DNA from: Chloroflexota bacterium
Lineage (GTDB): Bacteria > Chloroflexota > Anaerolineae > Anaerolineales > DRMV01
DNA length: 64,000 nt
Direction: 5' to 3'
Assembly: GCA_011322445.1 (NCBI GenBank)
Contig: DRMV01000032.1
Location: 115,398 to 179,397 of the forward strand
Shown here: in pieces, positions 8,455 to 16,240 of the stretch
Layout of the letters: each line of letters starts with the position of its first letter
Numbering within the stretch: position 1 is the stretch's first letter
Made by a program: the position numbers and the translations under genes
The notes under the pieces: generated by a model
What the model was told of the DNA's origin: nothing
Seen by the model: only the letters and a program-made list of their open reading frames with translations
Databases searched by the model: none

Positions 8455-9354
8455 ATGGACACTTCCTCTTCCCTCCCCCGCTGGAAAATCTGGATGCTGG
8501 CTATTCGCCCAAAAACGCTGCCCGCGGCCGTTGGGCCGGTGCTGGTGGGGTGGGGGCTGGCGGCGCACGAGGGCGTCTTCCGCTGGGGGCCGGCGCTGGC
8601 GGCGCTGGCAGGGGGCATTTTGCTGCAAATCGGGGCCAACTTAGCCAACGACGTTGCCGATTTCCAACGCGGCGCCGACCACGGCGAGCGCCTCGGCCCT
8701 ACCCGCGTGACCCAGGCGGGGCTGCTTTCGCCTGCCGAAGTGACGCGCGGGATGTGGGTCACCTTTGCCCTGGCCGCGATGGTGGGTGTTTACCTCATCG
8801 CCGTGGCGGGCTGGCCAGTGGCGCTCATTGGCCTGACGGCCATTCTCGCGGCCATCGGCTACACCGGCGGCCCGTGGCCTTACGGCTATTACGGCCTGGG
8901 CGACCTGTTCGTCTTCCTCTACTTTGGGCTGGCGGCGGTGGGGGGCACCTATTTCGTGCAGGCGCGCGCCGTGTCCACGGCGGTGTGGTGGGCTGCCGTG
9001 CCGCTAGGGCTGCTGGCCACGGCCTTGCTGGTGGTCAACAACCTGCGCGACATCCCCACCGACCGGGCGGCAGGAAAACGCACCTTGGCCGTGCTGCTGG
9101 GGGAAGGCGGGGCGCGCCTGGAATACGATGTGTGCGTGGGGGGGGCTTATCTCATCGTGAGTGCCGCAGTGGCGGCGGGCATCTTCCCCCTGGGGGCGCT
9201 GGTCATCTGGCTTTCGCTGCCGTGGGCGTGGCGCACCCGCCGCATCGTGAGGGCAGCGCGCGGGCGCGCGTTGAACGCCGCCCTGGCTCGTACCGGCCAA
9301 CTCATCCTGATTTTCGGGGTGCTGCTGGCTGCAGGGCTGGCCATCACGCGCTGA
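8455..9354 (+). CDS. menA: 1,4-dihydroxy-2-naphthoate polyprenyltransferase
   Basis: This 299-residue integral membrane UbiA-family enzyme attaches a polyprenyl chain to 1,4-dihydroxy-2-naphthoate to make demethylmenaquinone. It has about eight to nine hydrophobic segments. The first Asp-rich motif is NLANDVADFQRGAD (about residues 64-77) and the second is NNLRDIPTDRAAGKRT (about 195-210); these bind Mg and the prenyl diphosphate. The start LAIRPKTLPAAVGPVLVG is typical of MenA. It is divergent from TetR-menF-aroF and converges on a MutS-like gene. Between the two, a 7-bp inverted repeat (9361-9367 with 9383-9389) may be a weak terminator. Confidence 0.94.
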   Translation: MDTSSSLPRWKIWMLAIRPKTLPAAVGPVLVGWGLAAHEGVFRWGPALAALAGGILLQIGANLANDVADFQRGADHGERLGPTRVTQAGLLSPAEVTRGMWVTFALAAMVGVYLIAVAGWPVALIGLTAILAAIGYTGGPWPYGYYGLGDLFVFLYFGLAAVGGTYFVQARAVSTAVWWAAVPLGLLATALLVVNNLRDIPTDRAAGKRTLAVLLGEGGARLEYDVCVGGAYLIVSAAVAAGIFPLGALVIWLSLPWAWRTRRIVRAARGRALNAALARTGQLILIFGVLLAAGLAITR

Positions 9355-9393
9355 CAGCCGGGCAGGCAAAATCGCGCTTCCCGCCTGCCGCTT

Positions 9394-10887
9394 TCAGGCT
9401 GCTTTGAAGATCTGCCGGTAAAGGTCTTCCCCGAAACTGGTTTGCAGCGGCTCGGCAGGGATCATCTTGAAGGTGCGGCGGCCGTCGGGCAGGCGCTCGG
9501 CGCGCAGGAAAAGGGCTTCCCCCTGGTTGGCGGTGTAGTAACCGTGGGCGAAGGTGTAGAAGTGGGTCACGAAAAACACCTTCACCTGGCCTTCCAGCAA
9601 AGCATCCACAATCTGACGGGCGATTTCTGAGCCTTCCCGCTCGTTGGTGGCGGCAAAGGATTCGTTGAACAGCACCAGGCTGTGGGCGCGCAGATGGTCG
9701 GCGATGGCATCCATGCGCCCCAGTTCCTCATCAAATTTGCCGCTTTCCATTTCGGCGTCTTCCTCGCGCTTGAAGTGGGTGAACACGCCGCGGGCGAGGT
9801 TGGCTTCCAGCGCCTGCGCGGGCACGAACAGCCCGGCCTGCATCATCAACTGCGCCAGCCCCACGCTGCGCAGGAAGGTGGTTTTGCCACCCTGGTTGGC
9901 GCCGGTGATGATGACCAGGTTTTTGGCATTGGCCTGGATGTCGTTGCCCACCACGGCAGCGTTTTTCGCCAGCGCCAGGCCGAGGTCGTAGAGGCCGGAA
10001 GCCGCAAAACGGCGCGTTTCGGCCGGGGCGGGGTCGGGGAAAGCCAGGGGCATCCCCAGCGCGGCGATGCGCTCGGCGAGGTTGAGCGCCCCGACGTAAA
10101 AGGCCAGTTCGGCCTGCAGCAGTTTCAGGAAGCCGTCGATGTGGTCGGCAGCCTGGGCTACCGCGTTGGCGACCTCGTTCAGGCCGCGGTCTTTGATTTC
10201 GCCCAGGGCCTTGGAGCCGTAAGTGTCGCGCGGGGGAATGGTAAAGCCGCAGGAAGGCGTGCGGTCGAAAATCTGTTTGAGGATGGGGCGCGGTGTGCGG
10301 CGGGGTTTGCGGAGGGTGTAGCGTGTGCCTTCGTTGCCCGGTCCCAGTTCGGCGCTCAGTAGCACCCCCTGGCGGAATTTCAGCGTGCGGAGGTGGGTTT
10401 CCACCTCTTCGAAATAGGCTTCGTCCAGTTCGGCCTGCAGCATGGCGAAGAAGCGGCGGAAGCCTTCTGAAGCAAACGCCCCAGCCTGGGCGTCGGCGAT
10501 GGCCTTCAGCCGCCGCAGCAGCCCCACGAACATGGCCAGCAAATCGACGGCACTGCTCAAAATGCCCTGGGGCGAGCGGCTGAAAATGCCCAGCCACTGC
10601 TCGCGCTTCTTCTCCTGCGCTTCAATGGGGATGCGGTAGATCTCCCGCACGACGTCGGGGTGGGCAAGGCAGTCTTGCAGCACAGCCTGCCGGTAGCGGA
10701 TGAGGTCGACGTCTTCCAGGGAATCCAGCAACACGCGCCGCGCCGCGGCGTACAGGAATTTATCGTCCTGGGCCATGGCCTCGTAAACCTGAGGGAGCCC
10801 CAAATCCTGCTCCAGGGCTTCGGCCTGCCATGGCAGGGGGGCTTCGGGGTCGGCGTCGCGGTTGGGGAAGAGCAGAAAGACATTCAT
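9394..10887 (-). CDS. MutS-related ATPase A, lacking the mismatch-binding domain
   Basis: This 497-residue protein has only the helical lever/core part and the C-terminal ATPase of MutS proteins. The Walker A motif is GANQGGKTT (residues 329-337; usual MutS is GPNMAGKST). The Walker B region reads LVLFNES, with Asn408 where MutS has Asp. KVFFVTHF fits the switch His. There is no mismatch-recognition domain I and no Smr domain as in MutS2. Its ATG overlaps the stop of the sibling ATPase by 4 bases, so they may work as a pair. Role unknown; canonical mismatch repair is unlikely. Confidence 0.85.
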   Translation of the reverse strand: MNVFLLFPNRDADPEAPLPWQAEALEQDLGLPQVYEAMAQDDKFLYAAARRVLLDSLEDVDLIRYRQAVLQDCLAHPDVVREIYRIPIEAQEKKREQWLGIFSRSPQGILSSAVDLLAMFVGLLRRLKAIADAQAGAFASEGFRRFFAMLQAELDEAYFEEVETHLRTLKFRQGVLLSAELGPGNEGTRYTLRKPRRTPRPILKQIFDRTPSCGFTIPPRDTYGSKALGEIKDRGLNEVANAVAQAADHIDGFLKLLQAELAFYVGALNLAERIAALGMPLAFPDPAPAETRRFAASGLYDLGLALAKNAAVVGNDIQANAKNLVIITGANQGGKTTFLRSVGLAQLMMQAGLFVPAQALEANLARGVFTHFKREEDAEMESGKFDEELGRMDAIADHLRAHSLVLFNESFAATNEREGSEIARQIVDALLEGQVKVFFVTHFYTFAHGYYTANQGEALFLRAERLPDGRRTFKMIPAEPLQTSFGEDLYRQIFKAA

Positions 10888-12416
10888 GGGCGCACCCGTG
10901 CCACGAGTTGGTCGTGGGTGAGGTGGTGTTTCTCGGCGAGGGCGAGGGCGTAGGCCAGGCCGTTGGCGCGGCGGCGCACGATTTTGTAGGTGCGCTCGGC
11001 AGGGTTTTTGGGGTCCACCGTGCTCACCATGCTGACCACCTGCGGCCCCAGCGTCGAGAGTTCGGCCAGAAAGGTGACAAACACCCCCAGGGCATCCAGG
11101 GCGAGGAGTCTTTCCATCACCTGCCGCCCCAGGAAAAGCGCATCCTGGAAGGTGGTGGAAGCGAACACTTCGTTGAGGATGATGAGGCTCTGGGGCGTGG
11201 CCTGCTTGAAGGTTTCCCGCAGGCGGATGAGTTCGTCTTCCAGTTTGCCGCGCAGGTTGGTGACTTCTTCGGCGCGTTCAAAGTGGGTGAAGATATGGTC
11301 GGGCAGCACTAGGCGGGCTTCCCGGCCGGGGACCGGCAGCCCCAGCGCCGCGAGGTAGTGCAACTGCCCCACCGTGCGGGCGAAGGTGGTCTTGCCGCCC
11401 TGATTGGGGCCGGTGACGACAAAGATGCGTTCTTTGCCGTGCAGGGCGAAATCGTTGGTCACGACCAGCCGCCCTTCGCTCACCAGTTTGTGCGCCAGGG
11501 CCAGGTCGAAGGTCGCCCGCGCCGCGATGGCCTTGTCGGTGATGATTTCGGGGGTGCAGAAGGGCAGCCCGGCTTCCCGCAGGGGGGCGATGAATTCCAG
11601 ATAGGCCAGGTAAAACTGCACTTCGCGGTCAAAGGCCGTCACCACGGGGTCGAGGAAATCGGGATGGCGCGCGCGGAAGGCGTCCAGATGGGCGAAGGGT
11701 TCGGGGTAGAGTTTGACCACGCAGTCCAGAATCTGGGCTTCGACGTGGTTCATCCCGCTGCGGACGTACACCGGCGTGCGGTAATCTTTCACCGCGCCGC
11801 GGCGGAACTTGGCGAAGGTGCGTTCCACTTCGGCGGCGTGGTCGGGCTCGTCTTCGCAGCGGCGCACCCGCACGGTATCCCCCATGATGTGGATGCAGTA
11901 GCGGATGGCGTCCAGTTCGGTGCGCACGGCCTGCGCTTCGTCCCGCAGGGCGGTGAACGCCTCGGCGTGGACATAGTCGGCGAGGTAGTCGCGCAGCGCC
12001 AGGAAGGCCGCAGCGTGGAGATCGGCCTCGGCCAGGGCGTCGGCGAGCGCCTGGACGGCCTCGGTGTAGCGCAGCACGGCTTCCAGGAACCAGCCCGCGA
12101 TGTGGTAGGGGTATTCCAGGTCGTTCAGCATCCGCAGGTAGCGGCTGACCTGGCGCATGCGGGTGGCAAAGGTGTGGACGTGCTCCCGCAGGGCGTCGTT
12201 TTCCAGATCCTGCGCCACGGCCTGGCGGTAGCGCACGGCAGCGGCATCGTGCAGGGGGTGGTAGAAAAACGGACGCAGACGATAGACCTTGCGGCCGGCG
12301 AGCAGCGCGTCGACCACCTGATCCAGGTTGAGGTCGCCAAAAAACGGCGGCTCGGCGGCCTGATCTTCGTCAGGCCGGGCAGCGTCCGGCGGGAAGAGCA
12401 CGCTTGGCGAGGGCAT
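10884..12416 (-). CDS. MutS-related ATPase B, partner of the adjacent MutS-like gene
   Basis: This 510-residue protein has the same layout as the next gene: helical core, then an ATPase with TGPNQGGKTT (about residues 335-344) and a Walker B reading LIILNEVFAST, with Asn415 in place of Asp. The two proteins share the QGGKTTF-x-RTVG/RSVG motif and so are diverged paralogues, able to form a heterodimer like MutSalpha or MutSgamma. It starts 4 bases after the methyltransferase stop, inside the sppA-methyltransferase-MutS-MutS run. I see no DNA-mismatch domain. Function unknown. Confidence 0.85.
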   Translation of the reverse strand: MPSPSVLFPPDAARPDEDQAAEPPFFGDLNLDQVVDALLAGRKVYRLRPFFYHPLHDAAAVRYRQAVAQDLENDALREHVHTFATRMRQVSRYLRMLNDLEYPYHIAGWFLEAVLRYTEAVQALADALAEADLHAAAFLALRDYLADYVHAEAFTALRDEAQAVRTELDAIRYCIHIMGDTVRVRRCEDEPDHAAEVERTFAKFRRGAVKDYRTPVYVRSGMNHVEAQILDCVVKLYPEPFAHLDAFRARHPDFLDPVVTAFDREVQFYLAYLEFIAPLREAGLPFCTPEIITDKAIAARATFDLALAHKLVSEGRLVVTNDFALHGKERIFVVTGPNQGGKTTFARTVGQLHYLAALGLPVPGREARLVLPDHIFTHFERAEEVTNLRGKLEDELIRLRETFKQATPQSLIILNEVFASTTFQDALFLGRQVMERLLALDALGVFVTFLAELSTLGPQVVSMVSTVDPKNPAERTYKIVRRRANGLAYALALAEKHHLTHDQLVARVRP

Positions 12417-12420
12417 GGCG

Positions 12421-13143
12421 TTACTCCGCGGGCTTCCGCCCCCAATAGACGGCCACCGCGCCGAACATCAGCCGCTGGTAGCCCACCTCGCGGAAGCCGG
12501 CGGCTTCCAGGCGGGCAACCATTTCGGGCGGGGCGAGGAAGTTTTCGGTGGAAGCCTGCAAATAGCGGTAGGCGTGCGCGTTGCGGGCAACGGCCTTCCC
12601 CAGCCAAGGGATAACCACCCGCAGGTGCAGCCGCATGAAGGGGGTGAGCAGGTTTTGCGGCGGGCGAGAAGTGTCCAGCGCCGCCCAGCGGCCGCCCGGA
12701 TTCAGCACACGGTGTTGCTCTTGCAGCGCCGCGTCGAGGTCGGCCACGTTGCGCAACAGGAAAGCGGAGGCCAGCGCGTCGAAAGTGTCGTCGGGGAACG
12801 GCAATTGTAGCGCGTCGGCGGTCAGCCAGCGGATGGGGAAGCCTGCCAGTTGCTCTTTGCCCACCGCCAGCATTTCAAAGGTCAGGTCGCTGGTCACGGG
12901 CAGAATGCCGGGGGCCATGCGGAGGGCTTCGCGCGTCAGCGCGCCGGTGCCGCCGCCCAGGTCCAGGAAGCGGTCGCCGGAGCGCAGGGCCAGGCGGCGC
13001 AAGGTTTCCCGCCGCCAGAGGTCATCTTGCCCCAGGGAAATCAGGCGGTTGAGCAGGTCGTAGCGGTCGGCAATCTGAGCGAACAAATTGCGGACGTATT
13101 CCGGCTTCTTTTCGCTGGGGGGTAAAACGGAAAAATCACTCAT
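12421..13143 (-). CDS. ubiE: Demethylmenaquinone/ubiquinone methyltransferase (UbiE/MenG family)
   Basis: This 240-residue class I SAM methyltransferase is expected to methylate demethylmenaquinone, the last step of menaquinone synthesis. It starts with the family-typical VRNLFAQIADRYDLLNRLISLG. Motif I is FLDLGGGTGALTREAL (about residues 60-75), followed by DLTFEMLAVGKEQ, then ALQLPFPDDTFDALASAFLLRNVAD. The length fits the family. It shares an operon with sppA and two MutS-like ATPases rather than with menA, which lies 3 kb away on the other strand. The MenG role is inferred from the menA/menF context. Confidence 0.88.
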   Translation of the reverse strand: MSDFSVLPPSEKKPEYVRNLFAQIADRYDLLNRLISLGQDDLWRRETLRRLALRSGDRFLDLGGGTGALTREALRMAPGILPVTSDLTFEMLAVGKEQLAGFPIRWLTADALQLPFPDDTFDALASAFLLRNVADLDAALQEQHRVLNPGGRWAALDTSRPPQNLLTPFMRLHLRVVIPWLGKAVARNAHAYRYLQASTENFLAPPEMVARLEAAGFREVGYQRLMFGAVAVYWGRKPAE

Positions 13144-13152
13144 GGCAAAAAC

Positions 13153-14208
13153 TCAAGGCAGCCAGCGGTATTCCAGCGCGGGGGCGAGCATCCGGTTCCA
13201 CGAAGGCAACAGCGCGCCGAAAGAGGGGGTGAGCCGCCCGGCCGCGCCGCTCAAAATGGCCTCAATAGGCGACATCGGCGGTTCGTAGCGCACCACGCGC
13301 GGCACGTCGGTGATGTTGCCCAGGTCGGCGGCTTTGGCGATGGCGTCGTCTTCGTAGCCCAGGGCATCGATCAGTTTCAAATCCAGGGCATCCCGGCCGG
13401 TGTAAACCCGCCCATCGGCCAGTTGACGCACCTTGCCTTCGGGAATGTGCCGGCTATCGGCCACGATTTTGACAAAGTTGTCGTAGGCCTGGTCAATGAC
13501 ATGCTGCCAGTATGCCTTTTCCTCGGGCGTCATTTCCCGGTAGGGACTGCCAAAATCCTTGTCTTTGCCCGACTTGATGACGGTCATCTGAATGCCGAGT
13601 TTTTCCATCAAGCCCTGGGCGTTGGGGAATTCGCTGATGACGCCGATGGAGCCGGTCAGGGTGTAGGGGTTGGCATAGATGTAGTCGCCTGCCATGCTGA
13701 CGTAATAGCCGCCGGAAGCCGCGAGGTCGCGCATCAGCACCACAATGGGCTTGTCCATGTCTTTGAGCGCCTGGTAGATGCGGTCGCTGGGCACGATGCC
13801 ACCGCCGGGGCTGTTGACTTCCAGCACCACGGCCTTGATGCTGCTATCGTGCTTGGCGGCGGTGATCATGGCGATGATGTCATCGGCAGCAGCGACCTGC
13901 GAGGTGCCCAGGGCGGAGGCGTGGCCTTCCACGATGGGGCCGTTGATGGGGATGATGGCCACGGCGGGGCCGGTCAGGGGGCCGCGCACGTGGCGCGCCA
14001 CGGGGGCTTTGGCCATCGTGGCAGTGGAACCTCCGCTGGTGATGCTGGCACTGACCAGGGCCAGCATGAACAGGCCGCCGCAGGCGAAAATCGGCAACAG
14101 GAAGCCCAACGCCACGCCGATGAGCGCCCACAAGGCATTGCGGGAAGACGCCGGGCGCGGCTGACGGGGCGGGGTAGCGTTAGGCACGGGTTGTTGAGGA
14201 TTGTTCAT
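13153..14208 (-). CDS. sppA: Signal peptide peptidase SppA (family S49)
   Basis: This 351-residue membrane-anchored Ser/Lys peptidase degrades leftover signal peptides. It has one N-terminal transmembrane segment (about residues 25-52) and a single S49 domain (about 80-310). The nucleophile Ser is in DLAASGGYY (Ser165). The Lys of the dyad is expected in VIKSGKDKDFGSP (Lys 212-217), as in the short Bacillus-type SppA rather than the double-length E. coli form. I start at the ATG at 14208, preceded by AGGAGAG, rather than at the upstream in-frame codon at 14250. It is the first gene of the run with ubiE and two MutS-like genes. Confidence 0.92.
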   Translation of the reverse strand: MNNPQQPVPNATPPRQPRPASSRNALWALIGVALGFLLPIFACGGLFMLALVSASITSGGSTATMAKAPVARHVRGPLTGPAVAIIPINGPIVEGHASALGTSQVAAADDIIAMITAAKHDSSIKAVVLEVNSPGGGIVPSDRIYQALKDMDKPIVVLMRDLAASGGYYVSMAGDYIYANPYTLTGSIGVISEFPNAQGLMEKLGIQMTVIKSGKDKDFGSPYREMTPEEKAYWQHVIDQAYDNFVKIVADSRHIPEGKVRQLADGRVYTGRDALDLKLIDALGYEDDAIAKAADLGNITDVPRVVRYEPPMSPIEAILSGAAGRLTPSFGALLPSWNRMLAPALEYRWLP

Positions 14209-14304
14209 CTTGCTCTCCTTCACGAGGGGCTCTGAGGGCACACCCAGCACGCGGGCAGAACGACGAAGGGGGATTTTCGTGTGCTATGATGCGTCTGCCG
14301 CGGG

Positions 14305-14333
14305 ATTGTACCATAGCGGCCAGGGTTGCCGAA
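14305..14333 (-). promoter_or_regulatory. Candidate promoter of the sppA-ubiE-MutS-like operon
   Basis: On the minus strand TTCGGC (14333-14328), 17 bases and TACAAT (14310-14305) lie about 97 bases before the sppA ATG. The -35 is weak. The rest of the 213-base gap to the PPase-like gene shows nothing else clear. Confidence 0.45.
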
Positions 14334-14421
14334 CCGGCGGCAGCGAGGCGGCCAAAGCAGCGGGAAGGAAGAAACCGCGCACCCCAAATGCCAACCCTTC
14401 ACCGGCGGCCGACAGCCACCT

Positions 14422-15843
14422 TCACACCGGCAACACGGCGGCACACCGCCACCCGCTTTCGAAACAGGCCCGAAAGGCCGGTTTGGCCGGGTAAGGAAAG
14501 CGCACCACGTGCTGGTAGGCCTTGCCCGCGCGCACCTCGGTGAAAGCCAGGTATGAATCTACAATGGAACTGGTGTATTCCCACAGAGCCACGTCGCGCA
14601 AGGCTACATCGAGGCTCAGGTCAGGCAGCAGGAAAAGGCGGCGGTCGGTCGCCACCAGCACCTGGGTACCCGCTTTGGGCTGGAACCATGCTGGCAGCGC
14701 CGCCCAGGCGTAGGGGTGTTCGCCGTCTTCCAGGGCGTCTTCCAGCAACGGCCGGAAGTGCTCGGTCAGGCGGCGGCTTTCGTCGGGGTCGTTGGAGGCG
14801 GTGTCGACCAGAGGTTTGAGGGTCTCGGGCAAGGGGGGCGGGGTCGCCCGTTGCAGGGCCCGCGCTGGCGAGGCGGTGCTCACCACCGGCGCAAGCAGCG
14901 CCAGCAGGTCTTGCAGCGCCGTGCGGGTGTAAGCCGGCGATTCCCAGACTATTTCGGCCTCGCCTTTGGCCGCTGCCCAGCGGGTGGTGAGGGCGAGGTG
15001 ATTGCCCAGGGGGCGCAGGTCGGCAGCACGCAGGCGTTCCAGCACGCCTACCACTTCCCGAAAGCCGTAGCGGATGTTGGCAGCGTCGGGGGGGATGAGC
15101 TCGGCGAGGTGGATCAGGCGGTGGGTGGTGAGCAGCAGCACGCCTTCCTGCAGGCGTTCGCGCCGCAGCCAGGAACGCTGGCGCTGGCTGGCCATGGCGG
15201 GGCGGCGGGCGGCGTAGAGGATGCGCTCGTCGGGGGCCAGGGCGTCGCCGACATAATCCTGAAAGCGGTAAGGCAGTTCAAAGAAGGTGTATTCGGCGGC
15301 GGTGTATTGCTCGGCATCGGCATAGCCCCCCTGCGCCGCCGAGCGCAGGGCCTGCCAGGCGGGGGCGTGGCGGCGGCGGGCGGTGTCGTGGTTTTCGCGG
15401 TAGCGGCGTGCTCCCTCGTGGAGGTGCGGTTCCACTTCTTCGACTTCCAGCCAGCGCCATTCGCCGGGGCGGGCGCGGCGCAGGGCTTCCAGCACGGCTT
15501 CCTGCTGCTGCGCAGGAACGGCTTTCCACTCGCGGGGGGCTTCCGGTTCGGCTTCCACCACCGCGACCAAAAAAGGCGGCTCTTCTCCCCGCTGGAAGGC
15601 GCCTAACAGGCGGCCTTCCAGCAGGGTGTCGGTGGGGTGCGAAATGCTGCCCAATACCACCACGCGGAACGGCTCGTCGTAGGGCGTCCACACTTCGGGT
15701 AGCACGGCAACGTCGAAGGGGAGGGCTTCCACGGGCGGCACGATTTCTTCCAGCCGCCAGGCCGCGCCTTCTTCGGGCAGGTAGCGGCCCGTGATGCCGC
15801 CGGGCTGAATGATGCGGAGTTCCAGCAGGTGTTCTTTGGTCAT
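14422..15843 (-). CDS. Degenerate pyrophosphatase-like domain fused to PH-like domains, under fluoride riboswitch control
   Basis: Residues about 30-170 of this 473-residue protein follow the order of soluble inorganic pyrophosphatase: ALPFDVAVLPEVW, then DEPFRVVVLGS (PPase: DGDPLDVLVL), an EGRLLG strand, a FLVAVVEAEP strand and the HLHEGARRYREN helix. The second catalytic Asp of the DxDxxD signature is replaced (Arg in DEPFR), so activity is doubtful. Two bacterial PH-like modules follow: DERILYAARRP with GVLLLTTHRLIHLAE (about 210-320), and GTQVLVATDRRLFLLPD (about 405-450). The start is the ATG at 15843; an in-frame ATG at 15894 is possible. The upstream fluoride riboswitch supports the PPase link. 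This is an unusual fusion whose role is unknown. Confidence 0.72.
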   Translation of the reverse strand: MTKEHLLELRIIQPGGITGRYLPEEGAAWRLEEIVPPVEALPFDVAVLPEVWTPYDEPFRVVVLGSISHPTDTLLEGRLLGAFQRGEEPPFLVAVVEAEPEAPREWKAVPAQQQEAVLEALRRARPGEWRWLEVEEVEPHLHEGARRYRENHDTARRRHAPAWQALRSAAQGGYADAEQYTAAEYTFFELPYRFQDYVGDALAPDERILYAARRPAMASQRQRSWLRRERLQEGVLLLTTHRLIHLAELIPPDAANIRYGFREVVGVLERLRAADLRPLGNHLALTTRWAAAKGEAEIVWESPAYTRTALQDLLALLAPVVSTASPARALQRATPPPLPETLKPLVDTASNDPDESRRLTEHFRPLLEDALEDGEHPYAWAALPAWFQPKAGTQVLVATDRRLFLLPDLSLDVALRDVALWEYTSSIVDSYLAFTEVRAGKAYQHVVRFPYPAKPAFRACFESGWRCAAVLPV

Positions 15844-15948
15844 CGGCCCTACCCACAAAGAAAGGATTTCTCGCCGGCACGCATGTTCAGGCACACAGGT
15901 TGGGCACGCCCAGGCGGTGAACCATCAAGCCCCAGCCAGGGCTGTGAC

Positions 15949-16037
15949 AAAAAAACCTCTACCGAAACGCACACTTCGGTAGAGGCCATTAGTCCACAAC
16001 GGACACAGCAAGGCGAGCCTCATCGCCATAGGGTTGT
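15949..16037 (-). promoter_or_regulatory. Fluoride riboswitch (crcB motif) with intrinsic terminator
   Basis: On the minus strand the RNA carries the aptamer core GGCGATGAGGCTCGCC (16027-16012), then a GTCC/GGAC hairpin and AATGGCCTCTACC. This matches the crystallised Thermotoga fluoride aptamer, which reads GGCGATGAGGC...CGCC and TGATGGCCTCTAC. The 3' segment of the aptamer (GGCCTCTACC) is also the 5' arm of a terminator hairpin (15985-15975 with 15966-15956) followed by seven T (15955-15949). Ligand binding would therefore compete with termination and turn on the downstream PPase-like/PH gene. This is a classic on-switch. Confidence 0.88.
15956..15985 (-). terminator. Terminator hairpin of the fluoride riboswitch
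   Basis: An 11-bp stem (CCTCTACCGAA with TTCGGTAGAGG) and an 8-base loop, followed by T7 on the minus strand. It shares bases with the aptamer and lies about 110 bases before the gene, so it acts as a premature terminator. Confidence 0.9.
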
Positions 16038-16043
16038 GGGGCA

Positions 16044-16071
16044 ATTTTACTACAAGATGGCGCTAAGCCAA
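16044..16071 (-). promoter_or_regulatory. Promoter of the riboswitch-controlled gene
   Basis: On the minus strand TTGGCT (16071-16066), a 16-base spacer and TAAAAT (16049-16044) lie immediately before the aptamer, giving a leader of about 190 bases. Confidence 0.6.
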
Positions 16072-16105
16072 GGTGCCAAAAATCACAAAAACTGACACGC
16101 CGCGT

Positions 16106-16133
16106 TTGCTTTCTCGCCATTTTTGAGTACAAT
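16106..16133 (+). promoter_or_regulatory. Promoter of the BMP transporter operon
   Basis: TTGCTT (16106-16111), 16 bases and TACAAT (16128-16133) lie 108 bases before the ATG of the solute-binding protein. It diverges from the riboswitch promoter 35 bases away. Confidence 0.6.
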
Positions 16134-16240
16134 TACACAGGAACCCATTTCACTTTCCGAGGAGGTGTCACGAGCGAAACACATCCATTGTATGCCTTGC
16201 GTCTCTGCCCGTTTCCCATGCTCTTCAAGGAGGAGTCAAA

